Source: Pseudomonas sp. ISL-84 (GTDB lineage: Bacteria > Bacillota > Bacilli > Bacillales > Cytobacillaceae). Taken from it: a stretch of 64,000 nucleotides of DNA. The stretch is taken from NCBI GenBank assembly GCA_018613035.1, contig JAGGRA010000024.1, positions 1-64,000 on the forward strand. Reading direction: 5' to 3'. Below are positions 41,882 to 53,011 of this stretch, in pieces. A program made the translations under genes and the position numbers. The number at the start of each line of letters is the position of its first letter. The first letter of the stretch is position 1. The notes beneath the pieces were generated by a model. It did not search any database, was not told where the DNA came from, and saw only the letters and a list, made by a program, of their open reading frames with translations.

Positions 41882-42181
41882 TTATTCATATTGTGTTTCA
41901 AAACGGGCACCCGGTATAGCTTCTTTGAAAAACTCACTCAAATCCGCTGCCTGTTCATATAAATCAAGCTTAAATGCCTTTTGTAAGTATTCAATGTCTT
42001 CGAGATCTTTTGGGTCGAGGAGAGTGGAGCGGCCTGTTTGCATACAAATAACCAGAGGCTTTGAAAAGAAGAGATTGGTATAAACGATGCCAAAATCATA
42101 ACGGGTTGTTTCAGTTGTAAAACCAACAAATCGAACATTAACATTTTCATGCTCATCGTAGAGCTTCTCGAAAAACTCCAT
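41882..42181 (-). CDS. DUF3055/SAV0927-like protein
   Basis: 99-residue protein MEFFEKLYDEHENVNVRFVG, then FGIVYTNLFFSKPLVICMQT and LDPKDLEDIEYLQKAF. The pattern resembles the DUF3055 (SAV0927) family as I remember it. Function unknown. Start ATG at 42181 behind AAGGAGGAATA; the frame to 42229 has no ribosome site. Confidence 0.75.
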   Translation of the reverse strand: MEFFEKLYDEHENVNVRFVGFTTETTRYDFGIVYTNLFFSKPLVICMQTGRSTLLDPKDLEDIEYLQKAFKLDLYEQAADLSEFFKEAIPGARFETQYE

Positions 42182-42353
42182 ATTATTCCTCCTTTTTAAT
42201 TTAATATTTAGAATATTATTATAATTCAATTTCCCAATTTTGACAAGTATTTTAAATTTTCCTTCCTATTTTAAGTTGTCATAAGATTTTAATCAGTGCT
42301 AGAATGAAATAGGATGTTCATACCACACTATTTGGGATAATGGGGGGAAGATG

Positions 42354-42788
42354 ATGGCAGCTAATGCATATATAAAGCTTGTTCCTTCATCAGATAAGGA
42401 AAGGATCACAACTGAAGAGATTAAAGAACTATTTTTGTATTTTAAAGACATTACAGGTAAAACAGGTGACCAGATTAAGTGGGAATATGATGATGCCGCT
42501 TTTCCTTATGAAATTAAAGAAAAGCCTGAAGGAAAAGGCAGCTGGTTTTACCTTTTGTCAAACCATGACCGCTATAATGCTATTATACTCGGTGTGGATA
42601 AAGAAATGGTCAGAGTAGAAGATGGTTCTGAAAGAGAGCAAACCTACATACAAGTAACATTGCCAGAAAACGCTACGTTTGGTGATAAGGGGAAAGCCAA
42701 CGAATTCTGCAAATTCCTTGCTAAAAAGCTCAAAGGGGAATTGCATTTATTTAATGGAAGAGTTATGTATTTCTATCCCAGAAAATAA
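42354..42788 (+). CDS. DUF1885-like protein
   Basis: 144-residue soluble protein (MAANAYIKLVPSSDKERITT, ITGKTGDQIKWEYDDAAFPY, LHLFNGRVMYFYPRK). It resembles the DUF1885 family known from a Geobacillus structure; no function is assigned. Two adjacent ATGs exist; the second (42354) is better spaced after GGGGGGAAG. Confidence 0.72.
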   Translation: MAANAYIKLVPSSDKERITTEEIKELFLYFKDITGKTGDQIKWEYDDAAFPYEIKEKPEGKGSWFYLLSNHDRYNAIILGVDKEMVRVEDGSEREQTYIQVTLPENATFGDKGKANEFCKFLAKKLKGELHLFNGRVMYFYPRK

Positions 42789-42789
42789 A

Positions 42790-42842
42790 AAAAATAGATT
42801 TATTAAAGAGAACAGCTCCAAAGCTGTTCTTATTCTATTTAT
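42790..42842 (+). terminator. Terminator after the DUF1885-like gene
   Basis: GAACAGCT-CCAA-AGCTGTTC hairpin, extended by AAATAGA/TCTATTT, then T-rich sequence. Confidence 0.7.
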
Positions 42843-42864
42843 ACATAAACCCAAGAGGTGAAAC

Positions 42865-43212
42865 ATGATCAGCAAAAAGGTTATTATTATCGTAATATTA
42901 AGCTTGGCGTTTACTATAATATCTCCATTTATTTTTCACTCGTATTATGAGCGGAAACCGGAAAGCACCCATCAAAATATTGAGTTCGGTGCACCATTTC
43001 CTTTCGCGGAACAAACAACATCCTTCCCTGAGGATTCCTATTCTTATCCGCTGGAAGTAAAATTTTCATCTCCGTTTGAAAAAGAAACGGGCTACAAAGC
43101 TGTACCTTTTCTTTTTTCTTTCTTTAGTTACTTTTTATTGTTCTTTCCCCTTTACACTATTTTTTCAAGATATTTTACTGGGAAACCAAAGAAGGAAGAG
43201 GAGTCAAACTAG
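42865..43212 (+). CDS. Membrane protein with two helices, unknown function
   Basis: 115 residues: N-terminal helix (KVIIIVILSLAFTIISPFIF), an extracytoplasmic Pro/Ser/aromatic segment of about 55 residues, and a C-terminal helix (FLFSFFSYFLLFFPLYTIF) with a basic end. No family recognised. Start ATG at 42865 after AAGAGGTGAAAC. The terminator stem covers its last codons and stop. Confidence 0.68.
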   Translation: MISKKVIIIVILSLAFTIISPFIFHSYYERKPESTHQNIEFGAPFPFAEQTTSFPEDSYSYPLEVKFSSPFEKETGYKAVPFLFSFFSYFLLFFPLYTIFSRYFTGKPKKEEESN

Positions 43213-43233
43213 AGACTCCTCTTCCTTCTTTTA
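43191..43233 (+). terminator. Terminator overlapping the 3' end of the 42865 gene
   Basis: 15-bp stem GAAGGAAGAGGAGTC / GACTCCTCTTCCTTC around AAACTAGA, then TTTT. The stop codon is in the loop. Confidence 0.85.
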
Positions 43234-43480
43234 GGCTCTTTTCTAAAGGCTGTTTTCGCAAACTTTGTTGCTTTTAAACAAGTAATGATTTCCGCTCCAG
43301 GATGCTCAGCGAACGAGGGGCGGGCGGTGAGCCTCCTCGGCACGCAGCGCCTGTGGGGTCTCACCTGTCCCACTCCTCCCGCTGGAGTCTCGCACCTTAC
43401 GCTCCAATCAACCAAACTTACTTAACAATATTTTTATTTATGGACTCTATCTAAAAGCAACAATCTTTTAGAAAAGAGCT
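43233..43480 (+). repeat. Interspersed repeat copy R10 (short form with both outer ends)
   Basis: Most complete copy. Outer left GGCTCTTTTCTAAAGGCTGT; the 24-base motif at 43248-43271 is the exact reverse complement of 6348-6371. Inner left ATGATTTCCGCTCCAGG, core GGGGCGGGCGGTGAGCCTCC and TGTGGGGTCTCACC, inner right TACGCTCCAATCAACC (43398-43413), outer right AAAAGCAACAATCTTTTAGA. Confidence 0.85.
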
Positions 43481-43493
43481 TTTCTAAAAGATT
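43462..43493. other. 15-bp perfect inverted repeat at the R10 / deacetylase boundary
   Basis: AATCTTTTAGAAAAG-AG-CTTTTCTAAAAGATT. It joins the outer end of R10 to an inverted copy lying 20 bases from the deacetylase stop. Confidence 0.7.
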
Positions 43494-43512
43494 CAGTAAT
43501 CAAATCAATACT

Positions 43513-44379
43513 TTATTGAACCGTTTTAATTCGTGCTGGGTTTGCCATTTCATATCCTTTATTTTGGAGTCCTTTTACAATATCCTCTAGAGCTTCCTTT
43601 GTCCATTGCCTGTCATGCATCAATAAATTGGCACCCTCCACTAAATATGGAGAATTGACCATTATGTCTGTCAGAGCCTCTTTGGATTGATATTCTTTTT
43701 CCCAATCATACCCATAAGTCCAATTCATAACGAGCATTTTTTCATCCTGTGCGATCTTTTTGCTGTAATCTGTATTGGAACCAAAAGGAGCTCTAAAAAA
43801 TTTTGGCCTTTGTCCAATTATGTCTTCAATTTCATCATTCAGACCGACAATTTCTTTAAATTGCTGTTCCTCTGAAAGGTCTTTCAGATTTTGGTGGCTA
43901 TATGTGTGATTGCCAATTGGAAAGCCAAGATTATGAATGGCTTTCAGTACGGCTGCCTCTTCTGGCGTATCGATAAAATGTCCGTTTACAAAAAAGATTG
44001 CCGGTGCACCCAGCTTCTTTAAGATTTCAGCCATTTGGAGCGCGTATGTATCAGGAGCGTCATCAATCGTTAATAGAACAACTTTTGAATTTGCATTTTT
44101 TATAGGTTCAATGGTCCAATTGTTCTCATTTAGCTGATATTCCGTTTCAACGGCTGCTACAGTTTCCTGGCTTGTTTCATTATTAACGTTATCTTCTTTG
44201 TTATTGCTTCCTTCGTTCGCCTGTATATTTGTTTCCTGCTCAGAATTGCTTACTTCCGTTTCTTCTTCAATTTCTTCTTGTTCCTTTTTGACTGTTGCTG
44301 CCTCTTCCTTTTTTACAGTACCGCATGCAGACAGAAACAGAATGAAAGAAAATAGTATCATAACCCCTGCTTTTTTCAT
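43513..44379 (-). CDS. Polysaccharide deacetylase lipoprotein (NodB domain)
   Basis: 288-residue lipoprotein: lipobox LSAC (about 16-19), a Glu/Asn/Lys-rich linker to about residue 85, then a NodB domain. Metal and catalytic residues: TIDDAPDTYA (paired Asp), GNHTYSHQNL (two His), RAPFGSNTDY, and a final LLMHDRQWTKEAL with the catalytic His. Likely a peptidoglycan N-acetylglucosamine or MurNAc deacetylase on the outer membrane face; the exact substrate is not clear. Start ATG at 44379 after AAAGGAGGGCAAC. Confidence 0.88.
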   Translation of the reverse strand: MKKAGVMILFSFILFLSACGTVKKEEAATVKKEQEEIEEETEVSNSEQETNIQANEGSNNKEDNVNNETSQETVAAVETEYQLNENNWTIEPIKNANSKVVLLTIDDAPDTYALQMAEILKKLGAPAIFFVNGHFIDTPEEAAVLKAIHNLGFPIGNHTYSHQNLKDLSEEQQFKEIVGLNDEIEDIIGQRPKFFRAPFGSNTDYSKKIAQDEKMLVMNWTYGYDWEKEYQSKEALTDIMVNSPYLVEGANLLMHDRQWTKEALEDIVKGLQNKGYEMANPARIKTVQ

Positions 44380-44627
44380 GTTGCCCTCCTTTAATGCATA
44401 TTTCTTTTCAGTCAACCCAATAAGTGGTATTATCAACAATGGTATTCAAAGAGCCAAAGAGTTGTTCCCCTACTCACTCCTTACCCTTACCCACTGCATT
44501 TACACGAAATAGGTTCGATATGAACATTATAAAACATTTTTCCTATTTTCTTAACAGCCAGGGAGTTTTACACAATTTTTTTATCAGGGTAAAAAATATT
44601 ACAATTGAAAACATATGGAGGGATTTG

Positions 44628-46151
44628 ATGAAGAAACTGACACCCGTATTTACGGTCTCAGTCATATTCACAGCATTATTTATTTTATGGGGACTTGTCC
44701 CGCAAAGTGTTTTGCCGAATGGAAACCTTGACTCAGTCACACAGAACATTCAAGGATTCATACTAGAGAAATTTGGCTGGTTTTATTTATTATCAGCTTC
44801 AGCCTTTTTAATTTTTTCTATCCTATTAATATTCACCAAGTACGGAAATATTCGCTTAGGGAAAGATGCTGACAGACCAGAATATAATTATCTAACTTGG
44901 TTTGCTATGCTTTTCAGCGCCGGAATGGGGATCGGCCTTGTATTTTGGGGAGTGGCGGAACCAATGTACCATTATTATGCCCCTCCATTTTCAGAAGGGC
45001 AGACCCCTGATGCTGCAAGAGCAGCAATGAGATATTCCTTTTTCCACTGGGGACTCCATCCATGGGCGATTTATACAGTAATTGCGCTTGCTCTTGCCTA
45101 TTTTCAATTTAGAAAAGGAGCGCCAGGAGTTATTAGCTCAATATTAAGACCTGTTTTAGGCGACCGTGTTGATGGCCCTCTGGGCGTGATCATTAATTTC
45201 ATCGCCGTTTTTGCTACTGTATTTGGTGTTGCAACCTCTTTGGGTCTTGGAGCTATACAAATTACAGGGGGACTTTCTGCAACATTTGCCGGAATCGATA
45301 ATAATATTGCTACCCAGTTAACGGTTATTGCCATCGTTACCATCCTATTTATGCTTTCTGCGCAAACAGGTTTAAATAAAGGAATAAAATACTTAAGTAA
45401 TTTAAACATTATCTTAGCTATAGGTTTAATGATGTTCCTGCTGTTTGTAGGTCCTACAAATTTTATTATGGATCTATTTACAACAACCATCGGCTCTTAC
45501 CTTCAAAACCTGCCTTCTATGAGCTTCAGATTAAGCCCTTTTGATCAGGAACTAACATGGTTCCAGGATTGGACGATCTTTTATTGGGCATGGTGGATTG
45601 CATGGGCACCATTTGTCGGAACCTTTATAGCCCGTATCTCCAGAGGAAGAACCATCCGGGAATTTGTGATCGGCGTACTTGCCGTTCCTACCATTTTCGG
45701 GGCTCTGTGGTTTTCTGTTTTCGGCGGAACCGGAATATACCTTGAATTTTTTGAAGCAAAACCAGTAATGGATTCAATTGAACAACAAGGAATGGAAGTC
45801 GCTTTATTTACTGTTTTTGATAACTTTCCTTTCTCAACCGTTCTATCCTTATTGGCTATTTTCTTAATCAGCACCTTCTTTATCACATCTGCAGACTCCG
45901 CCACCTTCGTTCTTGGCATGCAGACAACTAACGGGAGCCTAAACCCTTCCAACAGAATAAAATTTGTATGGGGAATAATCCAATCTGCCTCAGCAGCTAT
46001 ACTATTATGGACAGGTGGATTGGAGGCACTTCAAAGAGCTTCTATAATCGCAGCACTGCCTTTTACAATCATCATGCTTCTGATTGTTGTTTCACTTATA
46101 AAGGCATTTAAAGAAGAAATCATTCCCGATCGAAAAGTGCATAAATCATAG
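44628..46151 (+). CDS. BCCT-family glycine betaine/choline-type transporter (OpuD-like)
   Basis: 507-residue transporter with 12 helices. BCCT signature blocks are FSAGMGIGLVFWGVAEPMYH (near 100), FFHWGLHPWAIYTVIALA, and the Trp-rich WAWWIAWAPFVGTFIARISR with the substrate-binding aromatic box. It takes up betaine-type osmolytes with Na+. OpuD-like by length and pattern; exact substrate inferred. The start is ATG at 44628 after ATGGAGGGATTTG. The frame to 44424 crosses noncoding sequence. A clean terminator follows. Confidence 0.9.
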   Translation: MKKLTPVFTVSVIFTALFILWGLVPQSVLPNGNLDSVTQNIQGFILEKFGWFYLLSASAFLIFSILLIFTKYGNIRLGKDADRPEYNYLTWFAMLFSAGMGIGLVFWGVAEPMYHYYAPPFSEGQTPDAARAAMRYSFFHWGLHPWAIYTVIALALAYFQFRKGAPGVISSILRPVLGDRVDGPLGVIINFIAVFATVFGVATSLGLGAIQITGGLSATFAGIDNNIATQLTVIAIVTILFMLSAQTGLNKGIKYLSNLNIILAIGLMMFLLFVGPTNFIMDLFTTTIGSYLQNLPSMSFRLSPFDQELTWFQDWTIFYWAWWIAWAPFVGTFIARISRGRTIREFVIGVLAVPTIFGALWFSVFGGTGIYLEFFEAKPVMDSIEQQGMEVALFTVFDNFPFSTVLSLLAIFLISTFFITSADSATFVLGMQTTNGSLNPSNRIKFVWGIIQSASAAILLWTGGLEALQRASIIAALPFTIIMLLIVVSLIKAFKEEIIPDRKVHKS

Positions 46152-46152
46152 A

Positions 46153-46192
46153 AAAAGCAGGCACCTATGAGGACAGGTGCCTGCTTTTCTTT
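46153..46192 (+). terminator. Terminator after the BCCT gene
   Basis: AAAAGCAGGCACCT / AGGTGCCTGCTTTT stem and TCTTTTG. Confidence 0.9.
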
Positions 46193-46209
46193 TGTCTGAT
46201 CGGATTACA

Positions 46210-46455
46210 TCACCAATGACTGAGGTATGACATAGCCAAATGAAAAGAGCCATATAAGCTTAGACTCATTAGTGTTACCATTAATGTTTTTTTTGTCGAT
46301 TTAATAATCCAATTCCCAATATTTATTGCCAAGTAGAAAAACACAAAAAACATAATAACTTTGTATACAAGCTGGTCATATTTCGACAGCCATTCAATGA
46401 ATGTATAACCGCTCCAAATAATCAGCTGAAGCAAGAGAGCTGTATAAATCTTCAT
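46210..46455 (-). CDS. Small membrane protein, unknown function
   Basis: 81 residues with three hydrophobic segments (ALLLQLIIWSGYTFIEWL; VIMFFVFFYLAINIGNWII; LMVTLMSLSLYGSFHLAM). No family recognised. Start ATG at 46455 after GGTGGTGGGAAAA; an in-frame GTG at 46470 is possible. Confidence 0.55.
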   Translation of the reverse strand: MKIYTALLLQLIIWSGYTFIEWLSKYDQLVYKVIMFFVFFYLAINIGNWIIKSTKKTLMVTLMSLSLYGSFHLAMSYLSHW

Positions 46456-46841
46456 TTTTCCCACCACCACATTTTATCATCCATTTCCCTTTTAAAAGAC
46501 TATGTTAAACCTGGCTCTCGACTGTCACTCCCGACAACATGGGCTAAAATCACAACTGAGCCGAGCACATCCTTTAATAAAGGAAACACTGTGTGTTTGT
46601 AATATATGTTTAAAATGAAAATCTTATTTTTCATTTCTGTAACATTTGAATGACAAGCCAAAATAATAATAATCTGTATGATAAAATACTCATTATTATG
46701 AGGTAAAGGCTTCAAATAATTGCCGAACTGTTAGCTAAATGGAAAATCATAAAGACTTTTATACTATAAAAAATATACACTTTAATTTGAACTGTCTTCT
46801 ATTCGTTTTATGGAATCTTTTATAAAGTGAGGGCAATGGAT
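46456..46841. other. Gene-free region between two small genes
   Basis: About 385 bases, AT-rich except for 46510-46570. A 71-codon minus frame (46500-46715) has no ribosome site and odd composition. I see no clear hairpin or repeat. Confidence 0.4.
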
Positions 46842-47222
46842 ATGAAAGGTCTGCCGCTTTTAATAATCGTTTCTCTCTTGTTTGTGACCTCTTCATGCAA
46901 TCATAAAGAAGCAAAGAAAGAACTGATAATTGACAACAGTGTTAAACAAATTATCTTCTTTTCCAATCATAAACAATACGAGCAAGAAGTCTCTTATTAT
47001 GATGCAATCATCGAATTAAAGAGAAGCTTTCCGGAAGAAATAAAAAAAATGAAAATTATCACTGCATCAGAATCAAAAAATTATTATAACAATTATGAGG
47101 TTGAAAACTGTCCGGCGATTTTACTTGTGTATCAAGATGAAGTGCTTGTTGAGATAAAAGGTAATGTTCCAAAAGAACAAATTGTTAAACCTATGGCGCA
47201 CGCGTTGGATAGTGGCAGCTAA
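46842..47222 (+). CDS. Thioredoxin-fold-like lipoprotein without CxxC
   Basis: 126 residues: signal with lipobox TSSC (Cys at about 18), then a domain with thioredoxin-like strand order (VKQIIFFSNHKQYEQEVSYY, KKMKIITASESKNYY, VENCPAILLVYQDEVLVEIK). The cis-Pro position is present as CPA, but no CxxC pair is seen, so an oxidoreductase role is doubtful. Start ATG at 46842, eight bases after GTGAGGG; an ATG at 46836 is too close to it. Convergent with pdhD. Confidence 0.65.
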   Translation: MKGLPLLIIVSLLFVTSSCNHKEAKKELIIDNSVKQIIFFSNHKQYEQEVSYYDAIIELKRSFPEEIKKMKIITASESKNYYNNYEVENCPAILLVYQDEVLVEIKGNVPKEQIVKPMAHALDSGS

Positions 47223-47256
47223 AATAAAAAAAATCCTTCCCGAAATGGGAAGGATT
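47222..47256. terminator. Bidirectional terminator, lipoprotein gene and pdhD
   Basis: AAATAAAAAAAATCCTTCCC and its complement around GAAAT; strong T runs on both strands. Confidence 0.92.
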
Positions 47257-47260
47257 TTTT

Positions 47261-48670
47261 TTATTTTACGATATGAATAGGACTGCCAATAGCAACTTCT
47301 GCTGCTTCCATTGTGATTTCACCTAATGTTGGGTGAGCATGAATCGTCATAGCCAGATCTTCTGCAGTCATTCCAGCTTCAATAGCCAATCCAAGTTCAG
47401 CAATCATATCAGATGCACTTGCACCCGCAATTTGAGCACCAATTACAAGTCCATCTTCTTTACGTGTAACAAGCTTTAAGAAACCATCAGTTGAGTCGAG
47501 CGCAAGCGCACGTCCGTTAGCTGCAAATGGGAACTTCGCTGCTGTTACTTCAATTCCTTCTTCTTTTGCCTGTTGTTCTGTATAACCAACTGATGCTAAT
47601 TCAGGCTCAGAAAATACAACAGCAGGAATTGCTAGATAATCAATTTCTGAATTATGGCCAGCAATTGCTTCTGCTGCGATTTTACCTTCGTAAGAAGCTT
47701 TATGAGCTAATTGAGGACCTTCAACAATATCACCGATCGCATAAATATTGCTCACATTTGTACGGCAATGTTTATCGATTTCAATAACACCGCGTTCACT
47801 CATCTTAATGCCGACCTGTTCTAAACCTAGTTCATCTGTATTTGGACGTCGTCCAACCATTACAAACACATAATCTGCATCAAGTGATTTTTCTTCGCCT
47901 TTTTCTTCGAACTTAACGGTAACCCCATTTTCATTCTCTTCAACACCTTTAGCAAGTGCTTTCGTAATGAATTCAACGCCTTTTTTCTTTAGGTTCCGTT
48001 TTACAAGAGAAGTCATTTGCTTCTCAAATCCGACCAGGATATCATCAGCACCCTCAAGGATGGTCACTTGTGAACCAAAGTTCGCATAAGCACCTCCAAG
48101 TTCAATCCCAATAACACCGCCGCCAATTACAACGATTTTTTCTGGAATTTCTTGAAGTGCAAGTGCACCTGTTGAATCTAGAACACGTTTGGAGTATTTA
48201 AAAGCAGGCAGTTCAATCGGACGTGAACCAGTTGCAATGATAGCATTTTTAAACGTGTATGTTTGTGCTGAATTGTCATCCATAACACGAAGGGTGTTAC
48301 TGTCAACAAAGTAAGCTTCACCACGAACGATGTCAACTTTATTCCCCTTTAACAGGCCTTCTACTCCACCAGTAAGTTTCTTAACGACACCGGATTTAAA
48401 TTCTTGAACTTTTGTAAAGTCAACTTTTACGTTTTCAGCTGTAATACCCATCGCTTCTGAGTGCATAGCTGTTTCGTAGCGGTGTCCTGCTGCGATTAAC
48501 GCCTTTGAAGGAATACATCCAACGTTTAAGCAAACACCGCCCATATTTGCTTTTTCTACAATTGTAACCTTCTGTCCAAGCTGCGCTGCGCGGATAGCTG
48601 CAACATATCCTCCTGGACCTGCTCCAATGACTATAGTGTCTGTTTCAATAGGGAAATCTCCTACTACCAT
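47261..48670 (-). CDS. pdhD: Dihydrolipoamide dehydrogenase, PDH E3 (PdhD)
   Basis: 469-residue FAD enzyme reoxidising dihydrolipoyl groups with NAD+. FAD loop [19 protein letters not shown], redox disulfide [17 protein letters not shown] loop [19 protein letters not shown], second FAD motif [10 protein letters not shown], and the His-Glu catalytic pair in [15 protein letters not shown] at the C-terminus. Start ATG at 48670 after TGGAGGCGTAATAA. Last gene of pdhA-B-C-D, four bases after pdhC. Confidence 0.97.
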   Translation of the reverse strand: MVVGDFPIETDTIVIGAGPGGYVAAIRAAQLGQKVTIVEKANMGGVCLNVGCIPSKALIAAGHRYETAMHSEAMGITAENVKVDFTKVQEFKSGVVKKLTGGVEGLLKGNKVDIVRGEAYFVDSNTLRVMDDNSAQTYTFKNAIIATGSRPIELPAFKYSKRVLDSTGALALQEIPEKIVVIGGGVIGIELGGAYANFGSQVTILEGADDILVGFEKQMTSLVKRNLKKKGVEFITKALAKGVEENENGVTVKFEEKGEEKSLDADYVFVMVGRRPNTDELGLEQVGIKMSERGVIEIDKHCRTNVSNIYAIGDIVEGPQLAHKASYEGKIAAEAIAGHNSEIDYLAIPAVVFSEPELASVGYTEQQAKEEGIEVTAAKFPFAANGRALALDSTDGFLKLVTRKEDGLVIGAQIAGASASDMIAELGLAIEAGMTAEDLAMTIHAHPTLGEITMEAAEVAIGSPIHIVK

Positions 48671-48673
48671 TTA

Positions 48674-50020
48674 TTACGCCTCCATTAACAATAGTTCTGG
48701 ATCGTTCAGTAAACGTTTGATGTGGTTTAGTGCATTCTGTGCAGTTGCTCCATCAATGATTCTGTGGTCAAAGCTTAAAGACAATGCCAATACTGGTGCA
48801 GCAACAATTTCGCCATCTTTTACGACCGGCTTTTCAGCAATTCGGCCAATACCAAGAATGGCAACCTCAGGGTGATTGATAACTGGAGTAAACCATTGTC
48901 CGCCTGCAGACCCGATATTTGTGATTGTGCATGAAGCACCTTTCATTTCATCCGGAGCAAGCTTTCCATCACGAGCTTTTCCAGCAAGTTCGTTAATTTC
49001 GTTTGAAATTGCAAATGTAGATTTGCGGTCTGCATCCTTTACAACCGGTACAAGAAGACCTTTCTCCGTATCAGCTGCAATTCCAATGTTGTAGTAATGC
49101 TTGTGGATGATTTCACCTGCAGCATCATCAATGGATGTATTTAATGCAGGGAATTCACGCAATGCACTTGTTAATGCCTTTACCACATATGGAAGGAATG
49201 TAAGCTTGATTCCTTTATTAGCTGCGATTTCTTTAAACTTCTTGCGGTGAGCAACAAGCTTAGTTACATCAATTTCATCCATTAATGTAACGTGTGGAGC
49301 AGTATGCTTGGAGTTTACCATAGCCTTGGCAATGGCTTTGCGGATTCCGCTCATCTTCTCGCGAGTTTCCGGATATTGTCCAGCAGGAATCGCCTGTGCA
49401 GCTGCAGGTGCAGTTTCTTTTGCTTCAGCTTTTGGTGCAGCTTCCTGAGCAGGGGCTTCAGCAGCTTGTGCACCACCATTCAGGTATGCATCAATGTCAG
49501 CTTTTTGAATGCGCCCATTTTTGCCGCTTCCAGCCACCTGGCGTATGTCCACGCCTTTGTCACGAGCGTACTTTCTAACAGAAGGCATCGCAATAATGCG
49601 GCGGTTAGGATCAACATCAGCCTGAGAAATAACTGCTCCTTCTTTAGGTGCATCCTGTGCAGGAGCTTCTTCTTTCTTCACGTCCTGGCCAGCTTCAGCT
49701 GTTGCCTGTACTTGCGCTTCTGTTTTTTCTTCTTTAGGAGCCTCATCTTCATGGTCTCCCTTGAATTTAAGGTCCTCATATCCAGGAGCATCAAACGTAA
49801 TTAAGACCTGCCCTACAGTTGCAACTGTTCCTTCTTCAACAAGAATTTCTTCGACTTTACCTTTAACAGGGGAAGGAATTTCAACAACTGCTTTATCGTT
49901 TTGAACCTCACAAAGCACGTCATCTTCTTGTACTTCATCGCCTGGCTTTACAAACCACTTGACGATTTCACCTTCATGGATACCTTCACCAATATCAGGC
50001 AATCTAAATTGGAATGCCAA
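48674..50020 (-). CDS. pdhC: Dihydrolipoamide acetyltransferase, PDH E2 (PdhC)
   Basis: 448 residues. It has one lipoyl domain with the lipoylated Lys in [17 protein letters not shown] (about 43), an Ala/Glu/Pro-rich linker, an E3/E1-binding domain ([20 protein letters not shown]), a second Ala/Pro linker, and the catalytic core ending in [16 protein letters not shown]. It forms the icosahedral core of the complex. Start TTG at 50020 with TAGGAGGTTGAATTCCA upstream. Confidence 0.97.
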   Translation of the reverse strand: MAFQFRLPDIGEGIHEGEIVKWFVKPGDEVQEDDVLCEVQNDKAVVEIPSPVKGKVEEILVEEGTVATVGQVLITFDAPGYEDLKFKGDHEDEAPKEEKTEAQVQATAEAGQDVKKEEAPAQDAPKEGAVISQADVDPNRRIIAMPSVRKYARDKGVDIRQVAGSGKNGRIQKADIDAYLNGGAQAAEAPAQEAAPKAEAKETAPAAAQAIPAGQYPETREKMSGIRKAIAKAMVNSKHTAPHVTLMDEIDVTKLVAHRKKFKEIAANKGIKLTFLPYVVKALTSALREFPALNTSIDDAAGEIIHKHYYNIGIAADTEKGLLVPVVKDADRKSTFAISNEINELAGKARDGKLAPDEMKGASCTITNIGSAGGQWFTPVINHPEVAILGIGRIAEKPVVKDGEIVAAPVLALSLSFDHRIIDGATAQNALNHIKRLLNDPELLLMEA

Positions 50021-50111
50021 TGGAATTCAACCTCCTATTATTTCGTTCGTTCATTCATAATAAAACACGTCAGGGGGATATTTTCCCCCTTGTGTTATCC
50101 GTTATACATAA

Positions 50112-51089
50112 TTAAAATTCAAGAACCTTTTTAGCTGTTTCGATTACATCTTTATAGTTTGGCAGCCACACTGTTTCAGCTTGCGGGAAAGCAAATACAG
50201 TATCTGGAGCCGCTACACGAAGGACTGGAGCTTCAAGGCTCAGGATTGCACGGTCATTGATTTCAGCAACCACATTTGCTGCAACACCTGCTTGCTTCTG
50301 TGCTTCCTGAACAACAATAGCTCTTCCTGTTTTCTCAACAGAAGCAATAATTGTATCGATATCAAGCGGAGCAACTGTGCGCAAATCGATTACTTCAACA
50401 GATTTTCCTTCTTTTTCAAGCTCTTCAGCCGCTTTTAATGACTCATGAACCATTGCGCCATAAGTGACAATGGTAAGGTCTGAGCCTTCTCTTTTTACTT
50501 CTGCCTTGCCAAGCGGAATTGAATAATCCTCTTCTGGCACTTCCTGACGGAAAGAACGGTATAATTTCATGTGCTCAAGGAAGATAACAGGATCGTTATC
50601 GCGGATAGCTGAAATCAGCAGGCCTTTTGCATCATATGGAGTTGATGGAATAACAACCTTTAATCCCGGCTGCTGAGCCATAAGACCTTCAAGGCTGTCC
50701 GCGTGCATTTCAGGAGTATGTACGCCTCCTCCGAATGGTGAGCGGATTGTAACCGGTGCACTGTATCTTCCTCCGGAACGGTAACGCATACGCGCCAGCT
50801 GGCCGGAAATAGAATCCATTACTTCATAAACGAAGCCAAAGAATTGAATTTCTGGAACTGGACGGAAGCCCTGTAAACCAAGACCGACTGCCAGACCGCC
50901 GATTCCGGATTCAGCTAGTGGTGTATCAAATACACGCTCTTCGCCAAATTCTTTTTGAAGGCCTTCGGTAGCACGGAAAACGCCGCCGTTTACGCCTACA
51001 TCTTCACCGAATACTAAAACATTCGGATCGTTACGCAATTCTGTGCGCAGGGCATCAGTAATTGCCTGAATCATTGTCATTTGCGCCAT
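50112..51089 (-). CDS. pdhB: Pyruvate dehydrogenase E1 beta (PdhB)
   Basis: 325-residue beta subunit of the ThDP-dependent E1 ([71 protein letters not shown] with the conserved His). With PdhA it decarboxylates pyruvate and acetylates E2. Start ATG at 51089 just after the pdhA stop; its ribosome site lies in the pdhA 3' end. A 91-base gap separates it from pdhC. Confidence 0.97.
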   Translation of the reverse strand: MAQMTMIQAITDALRTELRNDPNVLVFGEDVGVNGGVFRATEGLQKEFGEERVFDTPLAESGIGGLAVGLGLQGFRPVPEIQFFGFVYEVMDSISGQLARMRYRSGGRYSAPVTIRSPFGGGVHTPEMHADSLEGLMAQQPGLKVVIPSTPYDAKGLLISAIRDNDPVIFLEHMKLYRSFRQEVPEEDYSIPLGKAEVKREGSDLTIVTYGAMVHESLKAAEELEKEGKSVEVIDLRTVAPLDIDTIIASVEKTGRAIVVQEAQKQAGVAANVVAEINDRAILSLEAPVLRVAAPDTVFAFPQAETVWLPNYKDVIETAKKVLEF

Positions 51090-51092
51090 GGC

Positions 51093-52735
<1,643 letters not shown>

Positions 52736-52783
52736 GAACTAAATCAAAGTGATATATACCTTGGATCCACCTTTGAAATAAAA

Positions 52784-52973
52784 AGGCTCTTTTCTTAAGG
52801 ATTGTTGTTTCTGGACTATAAAGCTTGCCCATTGATTTCCGCTCCAGTCACGCATTGAAGCGGGGAGGAGCAGAGCTCCTCGGCGTTTCACGCCTGGGTC
52901 TCCCGCTCCCTCTCTTCCCGAAGGACATTGAATAAGCTTCCTCGAATAAGCAACAAACTTTACGAAAACAGCC
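52784..52973 (+). repeat. Interspersed repeat copy R11 (long form, right third deleted)
   Basis: Outer left AGGCTCTTTTCTTAAGGATT, inner left GCCCATTGATTTCCGCTCCA (52826-52845), core GCAGAGCTCCTCGGCGTTTC, module start AAGGACATTGAATAAGCTTC. It then jumps directly to the outer right motif (52950-52973, starts GCAACAAAC, ends AAAACAGCC). The CTCCTCGGCGTTTCACGCC core is the same as in R1. Confidence 0.85.
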
Positions 52974-52977
52974 AATA

Positions 52978-53005
52978 GAAAAGCCGGCAATTTATTTTGC
53001 CGGCT
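52978..53005 (-). terminator. ykyA terminator
   Basis: AGCCGGCA...TGCCGGCT stem; TTTTCTATT follows on the minus strand. It abuts R11. Confidence 0.8.
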
Positions 53006-53011
53006 CCACCC

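Noticed and set aside
46500-46715. 71-codon minus-strand frame ending ...VVGSDSREPGLT, considered as a Phr-like signal peptide
   Set aside because: No Rap gene is adjacent, no signal peptide or ribosome site is evident and the composition is irregular.
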